Positions 7,402-13,985 of a stretch of 15,308 nt of DNA are shown here, piece after piece. A program made the translations under genes and the position numbers. Position 1 is the stretch's first letter. Each line of letters starts with the position of its first letter. A model generated the notes under the pieces. That model was not told the origin of the DNA. It made no database searches and saw only the letters and a program-made list of their open reading frames with translations. Origin of the DNA: an uncultured Collinsella sp. (GTDB lineage: Bacteria > Actinomycetota > Coriobacteriia > Coriobacteriales > Coriobacteriaceae); the NCBI GenBank assembly GCA_902465015.1, contig CABQLK010000044.1, positions 1-15,308 on the forward strand, read 5' to 3'.

Positions 7402-9261
7402 ATGGCGATTCTTTTGGGATGCGATTCCGTCAGCCTAGAGTTTCCCACCAAGCATATTTTCGATAGCGTTACGCTCGGCGTGGGCGAGGGCGACCGTATT
7501 GGTATTGTCGGTAAAAACGGCGACGGTAAGTCGACGCTGCTGAGCGTGCTCGCCGGCACGCTGGAGCCCGACGACGGCCGCGTGACGCACCGCCGCGACA
7601 CGACGATCGGATTGCTCGGCCAAAAGGATAACCTGGTCGATACCGACACCGTGCATCATGCCGTCGTCGGTGACACGCCCGAATACGAGTGGGCCTCGAG
7701 CCCGCGTACGCGCCAGATTCTGGCTGGCCTTATTAGCGATGTGCCCTGGGAGGGCACGGTGGGCGAGCTTTCGGGTGGCCAGCGCCGTCGCGTGGACCTC
7801 GCGCGCCTGCTGATCGGCGACTATGACGTGCTCATGCTCGACGAGCCCACCAATCACCTGGACATGCGCACCATCAACTGGCTCGCGCGTCACTTAAAGG
7901 CCCGCTGGCAGCGCGGTCAGGGCGCCATGCTCGTGGTCACGCACGACCGCTGGTTCTTGGACGAGGTCTGCACCAGTATGTGGGAGGTCCACGACGGCCA
8001 GGTCGATCCCTTCGAGGGCGGCTACTCCGCATATATCCTTCAGCGCGTGGAGCGCGACCGCATGGCCGCGGTTACCGAGGAGCGCCGTCGCAACATGGCG
8101 CGCAAGGAGCTCGCGTGGCTGAGCCGCGGCGCCCAGGCGCGTTCCACTAAGCCCAAGTTTCGCGTTGATGCCGCTCGCGAGCTGATCGCCGACGTGCCGC
8201 CCGTGCGTGACGAGCTGGAGCTCAAGCGCCTCGCCGTGAGCCGCCTAGGCAAGCAGGTTATCGATGTGGTCGACGTGGACGCCGGCTATGCGGATGTCGA
8301 TGGCGCGCCCAAGCAGGTACTCTCCGACGTGACCTGGCTCATTGGTGCGGGCGACCGCTATGGTCTTTTGGGCGAGAATGGCGCTGGCAAGTCGACGCTG
8401 CTTGATGTGATCCAGGGCAAAATTGCGCCCACGCGCGGCCGCGTGAAGATTGGCCAGACAGTGCGCTTTGGCGTGCTGTCGCAGCAGCTCGAGGAGCTCG
8501 AGCCCTTCATGGGCGACACGATTCGCGAGGTGCTCAGCAACTATAAGAAGTACTACGTCATCGACGGCAAGGAGACTTCGCCCGAGAAGCTCTGCGAGCG
8601 TCTGGGCTTTACGACGCAGCAGCTCTGGAGCCGCATCGGCGATCTTTCGGGCGGCCAGCGCCGTCGCCTGTCGCTGCTACTGACAATCCTGGACGAGCCC
8701 AACGTGCTCATCCTGGACGAGCCCGGCAACGACCTGGATACCGACATGCTGGCGATTGTCGAGGATCTGCTCGACGGTTGGCCCGGCACGCTGATCCTGG
8801 TGACGCACGACCGCTTCTTGATGGAGCGCGTGACCGACCAGCAGTGGGCGCTGCTCGACGGCCACCTGACGCATATGCCCGGTGGCGTGGACCAGTACCT
8901 TCGCCTGTGCAACGCTACCGCCGAGGGCGAGCCCGTGGGCGCGCCGAGCGCCAAGACCGGCACGTTTGACACCGGTGCCGCGGCAGCTGCGGCCGAAAAG
9001 CCCAAGTCGAGCGGTCAGCCCAACGGCCTGTCCAACGCCGAGCGCCAGAAGCTCCGCCGCGAGGTGAGTTCGCTCGAGCGCAAGATGGAGACGCAGCGCA
9101 CCCGCGTTGAGGAGGCCGAGGCAGCAATGGCCCAAGTCGATCCCACCAACTACACGGCGCTCGGCGAGCAGCAGGCAAAGATCGACGAGGCTCACGCCGC
9201 CATGGACGAGCTGGAGATGGCGTGGCTCGAGGCGAGCGAAAAGCTCGAGGGCGAGGAGTAA
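7402..9261 (+). CDS. ABC-F family ATPase, Uup-like
   Basis: A soluble protein of 619 residues with two ABC domains and no membrane segment, the ABC-F layout; these proteins act on the ribosome or on nucleic acids rather than in transport. Domain 1 has Walker A GKNGDGKST (37-45), signature LSGGQ (123-127) and Walker B VLMLDEPTNHLD (143-154). Domain 2 has GENGAGKST (324-332), LSGGQ (415-419) and LILDEPGNDLD (436-446). The interdomain segment RKELAWLSRGAQARSTKPK (234-252) and a charged C-terminal coiled coil (about 555-615) are features of the Uup branch, which is linked to ribosome function and DNA-structure tolerance. The start at 7402 has AAGGAG 8 nt upstream; the in-frame TTG at 7375 is less likely. 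The Cof-type HAD gene follows 6 nt later. Confidence 0.93.
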   Translation: MAILLGCDSVSLEFPTKHIFDSVTLGVGEGDRIGIVGKNGDGKSTLLSVLAGTLEPDDGRVTHRRDTTIGLLGQKDNLVDTDTVHHAVVGDTPEYEWASSPRTRQILAGLISDVPWEGTVGELSGGQRRRVDLARLLIGDYDVLMLDEPTNHLDMRTINWLARHLKARWQRGQGAMLVVTHDRWFLDEVCTSMWEVHDGQVDPFEGGYSAYILQRVERDRMAAVTEERRRNMARKELAWLSRGAQARSTKPKFRVDAARELIADVPPVRDELELKRLAVSRLGKQVIDVVDVDAGYADVDGAPKQVLSDVTWLIGAGDRYGLLGENGAGKSTLLDVIQGKIAPTRGRVKIGQTVRFGVLSQQLEELEPFMGDTIREVLSNYKKYYVIDGKETSPEKLCERLGFTTQQLWSRIGDLSGGQRRRLSLLLTILDEPNVLILDEPGNDLDTDMLAIVEDLLDGWPGTLILVTHDRFLMERVTDQQWALLDGHLTHMPGGVDQYLRLCNATAEGEPVGAPSAKTGTFDTGAAAAAAEKPKSSGQPNGLSNAERQKLRREVSSLERKMETQRTRVEEAEAAMAQVDPTNYTALGEQQAKIDEAHAAMDELEMAWLEASEKLEGEE

Positions 9262-9267
9262 ACGAGG

Positions 9268-10038
9268 ATGATCAAAGCCGCGTTTTTCGATATCGACGGC
9301 ACACTGCTGAGTTTTAAGACCCACCGGATTCCGGCGTCGGCGCAGCAGGTGCTCGACAGCTTTCACGAGCAGGGGATCGCGTGCGTGATTGCTACGGGTC
9401 GCCCGACCTACCAGATGCCCGATTGGCTGTTCGACCTGGGCTGGGATGCGTACATTACGCTCTCGGGCCAGCATTGCTTTGATGCCGAGGGGGTTTACCG
9501 CAGCTGCCCGATCGATCCGGACGACGTCGCGGTGATTGTGGACCAGGTGGCGCAGGGGCGCTACGACTCGCTGTGCATGCAGGGCGAGAACTCGTTTGTG
9601 AACCGCCTGTCCGAGCGCGTGGTGACGGCTGGCAGCAATGCGGGAATCGTCTACCACGAGGAGCCGTTTGAGCACGCCTTTGACGCACCGGTCTACCAGT
9701 TCTGCGCCTTTGTGGATCCGGCCGACGAACATATCGTGACCGACGCCGTGTCGCATTCGCTCACCACGCGCTGGTGCGACCTGTTCTGCGACATTATTCC
9801 CGCTAACGGCGGCAAGGACCTGGGCGTGGCGGCGACGCTGGAGCGCCTGGGCATCGACGCGAGTGAGGCGATTGCCTTTGGCGACGGCGAGAACGACCTG
9901 TCGATGTTTGCCGCCGTGGGCACGAGCGTGGCCATGGGCAACGCACAGGACACGGTGAAAGCTGCGGCGACCTATGTGACGACTGCCGTGGACGACGACG
10001 GCATCTACAACGCCGCGAAGCACTTTGGATTGATGTAA
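9268..10038 (+). CDS. Cof-type HAD phosphatase (subfamily IIB)
   Basis: A 256-residue cytoplasmic hydrolase of the Cof/YbiV type, a group that dephosphorylates sugar phosphates, flavin or pyridoxal phosphate and similar metabolites. Motif I is FFDIDGTLL (D8 nucleophile, D10 acid/base), motif II is IATGRP, motif III is the lysine in ANGGKD, and motif IV is FGDGENDLSMF with metal-binding aspartates. The C2-type cap lies between motifs II and III. The spacing to the ABC-F stop is 6 nt and a purine-rich GAGG directly precedes the ATG, so the two genes are almost certainly one transcript, ended by the hairpin at 10061. Substrate not predictable. Confidence 0.92.
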   Translation: MIKAAFFDIDGTLLSFKTHRIPASAQQVLDSFHEQGIACVIATGRPTYQMPDWLFDLGWDAYITLSGQHCFDAEGVYRSCPIDPDDVAVIVDQVAQGRYDSLCMQGENSFVNRLSERVVTAGSNAGIVYHEEPFEHAFDAPVYQFCAFVDPADEHIVTDAVSHSLTTRWCDLFCDIIPANGGKDLGVAATLERLGIDASEAIAFGDGENDLSMFAAVGTSVAMGNAQDTVKAAATYVTTAVDDDGIYNAAKHFGLM

Positions 10039-10060
10039 CTGCGGGCCGGCACCCGGCGCC

Positions 10061-10092
10061 TGGGGACACTCCTTGCGGGGCGTCCCCATTTT
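10061..10092 (+). terminator. Intrinsic terminator after the Cof-type HAD gene
   Basis: TGGGGAC (10061-10067) pairs perfectly with GTCCCCA (10082-10088) across a 14-base loop and is followed by TTTTGTTTT. It ends the ABC-F/HAD transcript before the metalloregulator gene. Confidence 0.8.
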
Positions 10093-10118
10093 GTTTTCGT
10101 CCCGCACGTTTTGTGAAA

Positions 10119-10200
10119 CACGGCTAACTTTTAGACAAAGTAGTAAGACATGGGCAACTTTTGCGATAAAGTTAGCCGTGGAAAGTATCCAAAGGCTAAC
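10119..10200. promoter_or_regulatory. GGCTAAC inverted repeat in the metalloregulator promoter
   Basis: CACGGCTAACTTT (10119-10131) and its exact complement AAAGTTAGCCGTG (10168-10180) form 13-bp arms 36 bases apart. A third GGCTAAC occurs at 10194-10200 and a degenerate GGGCAACTTTT at 10152-10162. GTTAGCC/GGCTAAC resembles the half-site of DtxR/IdeR boxes (TTAGGTTAGCCTAA-like). A plausible promoter, AAGACA (10145-10150), 16 bases, TAAAGT (10167-10172), would be overlapped by the right arm. Autoregulation by the downstream gene is therefore likely, though which copies are bound is unknown. Confidence 0.6.
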
Positions 10201-10225
10201 TAGCAATCATCGCGAAAGGCGGCCC

Positions 10226-10615
10226 ATGGCCCTACGTGAATCCGGAGAAGACTATCTCGAATCGATCTACGTTCTGTCGGAACGTCAGGGTATCGTGCGC
10301 TCGATCGACGTTGCGGAGTACCTCGGCGTAACCAAGGCGAGCGTTTCCAAGGCCATGGCGACGCTGGAAAGCAACGGCTATGTCGAAATGGGCAAGCGCG
10401 ACGTTCATCTGACGGAGCGTGGTCTGGAGGTCGCTCGCCAAATGTGGGAGCGTCATTGCTTTTTCGTGGGGCTGCTAGAGGATGCGGGTGTTTCGGCTGA
10501 GGTCGCGTCGCAAGAGGGCTGCCACATGGAGCACTGCCTGAGCGAGGAAAGCTTTGAGAAGCTACGGGCGATGTTGGGCCGGGAAGATGTAGCGGGTCCA
10601 ACAACAGAAGCCTAA
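10226..10615 (+). CDS. DtxR/MntR-family metal-dependent transcriptional regulator
   Basis: A 129-residue repressor with an N-terminal winged helix (DVAEYLGVTKASVSKAMATL, residues 28-47, as recognition helix region) and the metal-binding dimerisation domain. It lacks the C-terminal SH3-like domain of DtxR, so its architecture is that of MntR (about 142 residues). Likely metal ligands are D9 and E12 (GEDYLESIY), H77 (WERHCFF), C99, E102 and H103 (EGCHMEHCLS). Aspartate at position 9 is MntR-like, whereas cysteine at 99 is DtxR-like, so manganese versus iron specificity cannot be decided. The start at 10226 has AAAGGCGG upstream and begins at the family's N-terminus; longer upstream reading is not supported. 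It is a single gene between terminators, convergent with the P-type ATPase. Its targets are not in the window. Confidence 0.9.
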   Translation: MALRESGEDYLESIYVLSERQGIVRSIDVAEYLGVTKASVSKAMATLESNGYVEMGKRDVHLTERGLEVARQMWERHCFFVGLLEDAGVSAEVASQEGCHMEHCLSEESFEKLRAMLGREDVAGPTTEA

Positions 10616-10618
10616 CTG

Positions 10619-10690
10619 TCCCACAGTAGCGCGGAGTTCACGCAAAGCGCGAACCAGCGACTGGGACCAGCGGCCCTTTCGGCCAAGTCC
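10619..10690. other. Imperfect hairpins downstream of the metalloregulator gene
   Basis: GTCCCA (10619-10624) can pair with TGGGAC (10662-10667), enclosing GTTC-CGC (10636-10643) with GCG-GAAC (10647-10654). A competing stem joins GGAC (10664-10667) and GGCC (10672-10675) with GGCC (10681-10684) and GTCC (10687-10690). No T-run follows on the plus strand. The rest of 10616-10751 holds no recognisable gene. This could be a 3'-UTR structure; function unknown. Confidence 0.35.
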
Positions 10691-10751
10691 ATTTCAGCAA
10701 AGGAACCCTGCCAGCAAGCGATGCCCAAGAACCGCCTGCTGTGTCAATGCA

Positions 10752-10878
10752 GGCCGGGGCCGGGTTTGGTTTTGAAAACATCCCACAGCGCGAGGCCCGC
10801 CTTTCCGTTGCTCCGCAGGAGCAGGAAAGACGGGCCTCATGCGCGAGGATGTTTTCAAAACCAAACCCGGCCCCGGCC
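10752..10878. repeat. 127-bp nested inverted repeat between convergent genes
   Basis: The outer arms 10752-10783 and 10847-10878 are perfectly complementary over 32 bases (start GGCCGGGGCCGGG). Inside them, 10792-10806 pairs with 10824-10838 with one mismatch, and TGCTCC (10809-10814) pairs with GGAGCA (10818-10823) around a 3-base loop. Nearly the whole element is self-complementary. It starts 16 bases past the stop of the minus-strand ATPase gene and lies 136 bases past the metalloregulator stop, so it may terminate both convergent transcripts, although no clear U-tract follows on either strand. It could alternatively be a MITE-like insertion; no target duplication is evident. Confidence 0.85.
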
Positions 10879-10894
10879 GGACAGCCCACGAACG

Positions 10895-12847
10895 CTACAG
10901 GTTCTTGACACCCATCGCGCGCATGGCGTTTAGGATGGCGATGATCGCCACGCCCACGTCGCCAAAGACGGCAAGCCACATATTGGCGATGCCCAGTGCC
11001 GCAAGCACCAGAATCAGCAACTTAATGCCCAGCGCAAAGATGATGTTCTGCCAAACAATCGACATGGTCTTGCGCGCCACGCGGATCGCGCGGGAGATGT
11101 TGGACGGCTTATCATCCATGAGCACGACGTCCGCCGCCTCAATTGCGGCGTCCGAGCCCATGGCGCCCATGGCGATGCCAACGTCTGCGCGGGTGAGCAC
11201 GGGTGCGTCGTTGATACCGTCGCCGACAAAGGCGAGCTTGCCCTTGCCGCTTTCGGCCGCGAGCAACGCCTCAACACGCTCGACCTTATCGCCCGGCAGC
11301 AGCTGCGCGTGGAACTCGTCGAGACTGAGTTGCTTGGCCACAGACGCCGCAACCTCCTCGCGGTCGCCCGTGAGCATGACGGTGCGCTTGACGCCGGCGG
11401 CGTGCAAGTCGCTGATCGTCTGCTCGGCATCGGCCTTGACGGTGTCGGCAATTACAATGTGGCCGGCATAGATGCCATCGACCAGCACGTGAAGGATCGT
11501 ACCGACGACCTCGCAATCGGGCGCTTCGACTCCGGTCGCGGCGAGCATTTTTGCGTTGCCAACGACGACGTGCTTGCCGTCGATGGTTGCCGTCACGCCA
11601 TGGCCCGCGTCGTTGGTGGAGTCGCTTACGCGCTTGGGGTCGACCTCGCCCTGGTAGGCGACATGCACGGACTGCGCGATGGGGTGATCGGAGAACGACT
11701 CCGCAAGGGCTGCGACCTCGAGCAACGACTGCTCGGTATATCCAGCCTCGGGGTGCACCGCGACCACCGAGAACGTGCCGTTGGTGAGGGTGCCCGTCTT
11801 GTCAAAGACGACGGTGTCCACATCGGCGAGCGTCTCGAGGTAGTTGGAGCCCTTGATGAGGACGCCCAGCTTGGACGCGCCGCCGATGCCGCCAAAGAAG
11901 CTGAGCGGGACGCTAATCACGAGCGCGCACGGGCAGCTGACGACCAGGAAGGTCAGGCCGCGCAGGATCCAGTCGGACCAAGCGCCGGTGACCAAGCCGC
12001 CGCCGAGCGCGAGTACCGCGGCAGCGCCGGTGACGGCGGGCGTGTAGACGCGGGCGAAGCGCGTGATGAAGTTTTCGGTGCGCGCCTTCTTTTCGCTGGC
12101 GTTTTCTACGAGCTCCAAGACGCGCGCGACGGTGGACTCGCCAAAGGGCTTGGTGGTGCGCACGTGGATGAGGCCCGTCATGTTGATGCAGCCGCTGATG
12201 ATATCGTCGCCGGACTTGGCGGGGCGGGGGACTGACTCGCCCGTGAGCGCGGCGGTGTCGAGCTGGGTTTCGCCCTCGACGATGACGCCGTCGATAGGCA
12301 CGCGCTCGCCGGGCTTGACCACGATCACGGTGCCCACGGCGATGTCATCGGGAAAGACCTGTTCGAGCGTGCCGTCGGGCTGCTCGACGTTAGCGTAGTC
12401 GGGCGCGATGTCCATCATGGCGCTGATCGACTTGCGGCTCTTGCCCACGGCGTATGCCTGGAACAGCTCGCCGACCTGGTAGAACAGCATGACGGCGGCG
12501 CCTTCGGCCATGTGCGGGTCGGTATCGGGGAAGAACACCATGGCAAACGCGCCGATGGTTGCGACTGCCATAAGGAAACTCTCGTCGAACGCCTTGCCGC
12601 GGCGGATGTTGTTGTATGCCTTTTGGAGCACGTCGTAGCCGGCAATCAAGAAAGGCACGAGGAACAGTGCGAATCTGGCGTAGATGTCGCCCGGGGTGCC
12701 GAATGCGGCAGTGAGGGTGCCGAGCTCATCGAGGGCGTACACCACGGCAAAAATGCCCAGCGCCACTAGGATGCGGTTGCGCTTATGCTCGAGTGACTCT
12801 TTTTTCTTGCGCTTCTTCTTTTTCTTCTTGGGGTCGGCGGTGGCCAT
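10895..12847 (-). CDS. P1B-type heavy-metal efflux ATPase (Zn/Cd/Pb type)
   Basis: A 650-residue membrane pump that exports soft divalent metal ions using ATP. Landmarks: TGES (202-205, actuator), the metal-binding CPC motif C305-P306-C307 in membrane helix 6, phosphorylation site D349 in DKTGT, HP motif SDHPIA (386-391), and hinge GDGINDAP (542-549). K609 (ALGIK) and D630 (WLAVFGDVG) match the lysine and aspartate that, with CPC, mark the ZntA/CadA (P1B-2) group, so Zn2+, Cd2+ or Pb2+ is likely. There is no N-terminal HMA domain; instead residues 7-16 are almost all lysine. A separate HMA protein is encoded just upstream. The start at 12847 is chosen because GGGAGGA lies 8 nt before it; the longer frame to 13030 runs into the HMA gene. 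The gene is preceded by its own operator copy. Confidence 0.94.
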   Translation of the reverse strand: MATADPKKKKKKRKKKESLEHKRNRILVALGIFAVVYALDELGTLTAAFGTPGDIYARFALFLVPFLIAGYDVLQKAYNNIRRGKAFDESFLMAVATIGAFAMVFFPDTDPHMAEGAAVMLFYQVGELFQAYAVGKSRKSISAMMDIAPDYANVEQPDGTLEQVFPDDIAVGTVIVVKPGERVPIDGVIVEGETQLDTAALTGESVPRPAKSGDDIISGCINMTGLIHVRTTKPFGESTVARVLELVENASEKKARTENFITRFARVYTPAVTGAAAVLALGGGLVTGAWSDWILRGLTFLVVSCPCALVISVPLSFFGGIGGASKLGVLIKGSNYLETLADVDTVVFDKTGTLTNGTFSVVAVHPEAGYTEQSLLEVAALAESFSDHPIAQSVHVAYQGEVDPKRVSDSTNDAGHGVTATIDGKHVVVGNAKMLAATGVEAPDCEVVGTILHVLVDGIYAGHIVIADTVKADAEQTISDLHAAGVKRTVMLTGDREEVAASVAKQLSLDEFHAQLLPGDKVERVEALLAAESGKGKLAFVGDGINDAPVLTRADVGIAMGAMGSDAAIEAADVVLMDDKPSNISRAIRVARKTMSIVWQNIIFALGIKLLILVLAALGIANMWLAVFGDVGVAIIAILNAMRAMGVKNL

Positions 12848-12869
12848 GACTCGTATCCTCCCATTTGAA

Positions 12870-12892
12870 TGTATGAACACTCGCTCATATAA
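12870..12892. promoter_or_regulatory. ArsR-type operator, copy 3, in front of the ATPase gene
   Basis: The 23-bp site TGTATGAACA...GCTCATATAA matches the operator at 13609-13631 at 19 of 23 positions, in the same orientation. It lies between the HMA gene and the ATPase ribosome binding site. Weak promoter elements (minus-strand TTGCCG, 18 bases, TTATAT) overlap it, so the repressor may control a secondary promoter for the pump or block transcription arriving from upstream. Confidence 0.7.
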
Positions 12893-12900
12893 TTTCGCGA

Positions 12901-12928
12901 GCAAAGGCCGCGGCAAGCGCGGCCTTGC
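12901..12928 (-). other. Hairpin between the HMA gene and the ATPase gene
   Basis: GCAAAGGCCGCG (12901-12912) pairs with CGCGGCCTTGC (12918-12928) around 5 bases, with a one-base bulge. On the minus strand the stem is followed only by TTTGC, a poor U-tract. It may be a partial terminator or an mRNA-processing or stability element giving more HMA protein than pump. Confidence 0.5.
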
Positions 12929-12947
12929 GGGTTGGCGTAAACCTGGG

Positions 12948-13166
12948 CTAGAGAATGATCTCGCAGTCCGGCTCGGCGTCGGCGGTGAACTCCACAACGC
13001 GGTCGAGGACCTCGTCGAACTCGGCGTCATCGGCCTCGAGCGTCAACTTCTGGGTCATAAAGTTGACCGAAACGGACTTGACGCCATCGAGCTTGGCCAG
13101 CTCGTCCTGAAGCTCACGCGCGCAGTTGGCGCAGTCGATCTCGTTGAGCTTGAACTGCTTTTTCAT
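12948..13166 (-). CDS. Free-standing HMA-domain heavy-metal-binding protein
   Basis: A 72-residue single-domain protein of the heavy-metal-associated (ferredoxin-like) fold. The metal site is DCANC (D11, C12, C15) in the first loop; the aspartate just before the cysteine pair is common in zinc/cadmium HMA domains. It continues with the family's GVKSVSVNFMTQKLTLEAD stretch and ends with EPDCEIIL, which adds a third cysteine. In most CadA/ZntA pumps this domain is fused to the ATPase N-terminus; here it is separate and the pump lacks it, so it probably hands metal to the pump or binds it in the cytosol. AAAGGA lies 7-8 nt before the ATG. It is the middle gene of the module, 63 nt after the repressor gene. 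Confidence 0.9.
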   Translation of the reverse strand: MKKQFKLNEIDCANCARELQDELAKLDGVKSVSVNFMTQKLTLEADDAEFDEVLDRVVEFTADAEPDCEIIL

Positions 13167-13229
13167 GGTGGATTCCTTTCCCCGTATTTGCGGCTTGGGT
13201 GCAGGCCGCGCTGGTACCGTGGTTGGTCG

Positions 13230-13595
13230 CTATTCGCAGATGTGGCTCATGCCCTGGTTGAGCATGGTGTAGACGTGGTCGTCGGCGAGCGAGTATAGGA
13301 TATTGCGCCCGTCGCGCCGGAATTTAACCAGGTGCGACTGCTTGAGTGTGCGCAGCTGGTGCGACACCGCGGACTGCGAGGTTTCGGTCGCTTCGGCGAT
13401 GTCCGCCACGCAGAGCTCGCGGCCCATGAGGGCATAGAGGATCTTGATGCGCGTGGTGTCGCTGAAGACCTTGAACAGGTCGGCGAGGTCGTAGAGAAGC
13501 TCCTCGTCGGGAAGGTCCTCGGGCGAGCAGGTGGTGGGAATCGCGGGTTCGGTGGCCTCGATGTCGGGTTTCGTTTCATCAACGCGGATGCTCAT
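13230..13595 (-). CDS. ArsR/SmtB-family zinc-type metal-sensing repressor
   Basis: A 121-residue winged-helix repressor that releases DNA when it binds metal. The helix-turn-helix is about residues 61-90 (ELCVADIAE, then TSQSAVSHQLRTLKQSHLV). The C-terminal helix has the complete SmtB/CzrA alpha-5 site D105, H107, H118, E121 with exact spacing (D-x-H-x10-H-x2-E), which senses zinc or cobalt. The alpha-3 motif ELCVAD keeps one cysteine (C62) of the CadC-type ELCVCD site, and C23 in the N-terminal arm could complement it weakly. The start has AAAGGA 7 nt upstream. It is the first gene of the efflux module and has two operators at its promoter, so it is very likely autoregulatory. Confidence 0.93.
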   Translation of the reverse strand: MSIRVDETKPDIEATEPAIPTTCSPEDLPDEELLYDLADLFKVFSDTTRIKILYALMGRELCVADIAEATETSQSAVSHQLRTLKQSHLVKFRRDGRNILYSLADDHVYTMLNQGMSHICE

Positions 13596-13608
13596 TGCAA
13601 TATCCTTT

Positions 13609-13631
13609 CATATGAACATGCGCTCATATAA
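13609..13631. promoter_or_regulatory. ArsR-type operator, copy 1 (downstream of the promoter)
   Basis: This imperfect dyad has ATATGA (13610-13615) and TCATAT (13624-13629) as arms separated by 8 bases, resembling SmtB/NmtR-class sites. It falls between the predicted transcription start (about 13635) and the repressor's ribosome binding site, where a bound dimer would block elongation or promoter clearance. Confidence 0.8.
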
Positions 13632-13641
13632 CTTGCTTCCG

Positions 13642-13669
13642 ATTATATGAGTGTATGTTCATATGTCAA
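13642..13669 (-). promoter_or_regulatory. Promoter of the metal-efflux module with operator copy 2
   Basis: On the minus strand TTGACA (complement of 13664-13669), a 16-base spacer and TATAAT (complement of 13642-13647) form a near-ideal housekeeping promoter. Operator copy 2 (13643-13665) fills the spacer and overlaps both hexamers. Its reverse complement matches copy 1 at 21 of 23 positions, so the two sites face each other about 34 bp apart. Binding would exclude RNA polymerase until metal releases the repressor. Confidence 0.85.
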
Positions 13670-13770
13670 TGACGTTCAGGTAATTCGTTGCACAAAATGA
13701 TGGGGAATAGTGGACGAGATCCCGGAGTGAGCGGTTTTGATAGCCGATGCCGGGGTGGGTGCCCCTGAGC

Positions 13771-13795
13771 CGTGCAAAAATTGGAGTATTCTGCA
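13771..13795 (+). repeat. 25-bp inverted motif, left copy
   Basis: CGTGCAAAAATTGGAGTATT followed by CTGCA matches the reverse complement of 13961-13985 at 21 of 25 positions. The best-conserved parts are CGTGCAAAA, GAGTATTC and GCA. The spacing of about 165 bp between the copies is too long for a simple operator dyad and resembles element ends or paired protein sites. Confidence 0.65.
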
Positions 13796-13960
13796 ACGAT
13801 AGGGGGTCTGTTAATTTATTGCAGGCCATATAATGCAGTTCAAGAGTTATCTTAGGGTGTTAATCCGATGAGTTCTTCCTCAAATGTTGCCTAACGCTCT
13901 CACACAAGAGTGATTTCGCTTCACATTTGGATCCACTCGAGGGTGATAGACACCCGGCTC

Positions 13961-13985
13961 TGCTGAATACTCGCAATTTTGCACG
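13961..13985 (-). repeat. 25-bp inverted motif, right copy
   Basis: On the minus strand this reads CGTGCAAAATTGCGAGTATT then CAGCA and is the partner of the copy at 13771-13795. It lies 30 bases past the stop codon of the nuclease-like gene. Confidence 0.65.

Noticed and set aside
8677..10206. 509-codon minus-strand frame across the ABC-F and HAD genes
   Set aside because: It crosses a clear terminator and a promoter of plus-strand genes and shows no protein family features.
10638..10979. Minus-strand frame of 113 codons over the 127-bp inverted repeat
   Set aside because: Its translation is dictated by the palindrome and the end of the ATPase gene in another frame; there is no ribosome binding site or domain.
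13752..13765. GGGG/CCCC hairpin considered as part of a riboswitch
   Set aside because: Only a single 4-bp stem is clear, no known aptamer core was recognised, and no plus-strand gene lies downstream.
13698..13769. Small plus-strand frame (about 23 codons) in the intergenic region
   Set aside because: No ribosome binding site, no promoter and no conservation evidence.
13868..13894. Eight-codon plus-strand frame after the TATAAT at 13829, considered as a leader peptide
   Set aside because: No Shine-Dalgarno sequence, no downstream plus-strand gene to regulate and no terminator/antiterminator pair.
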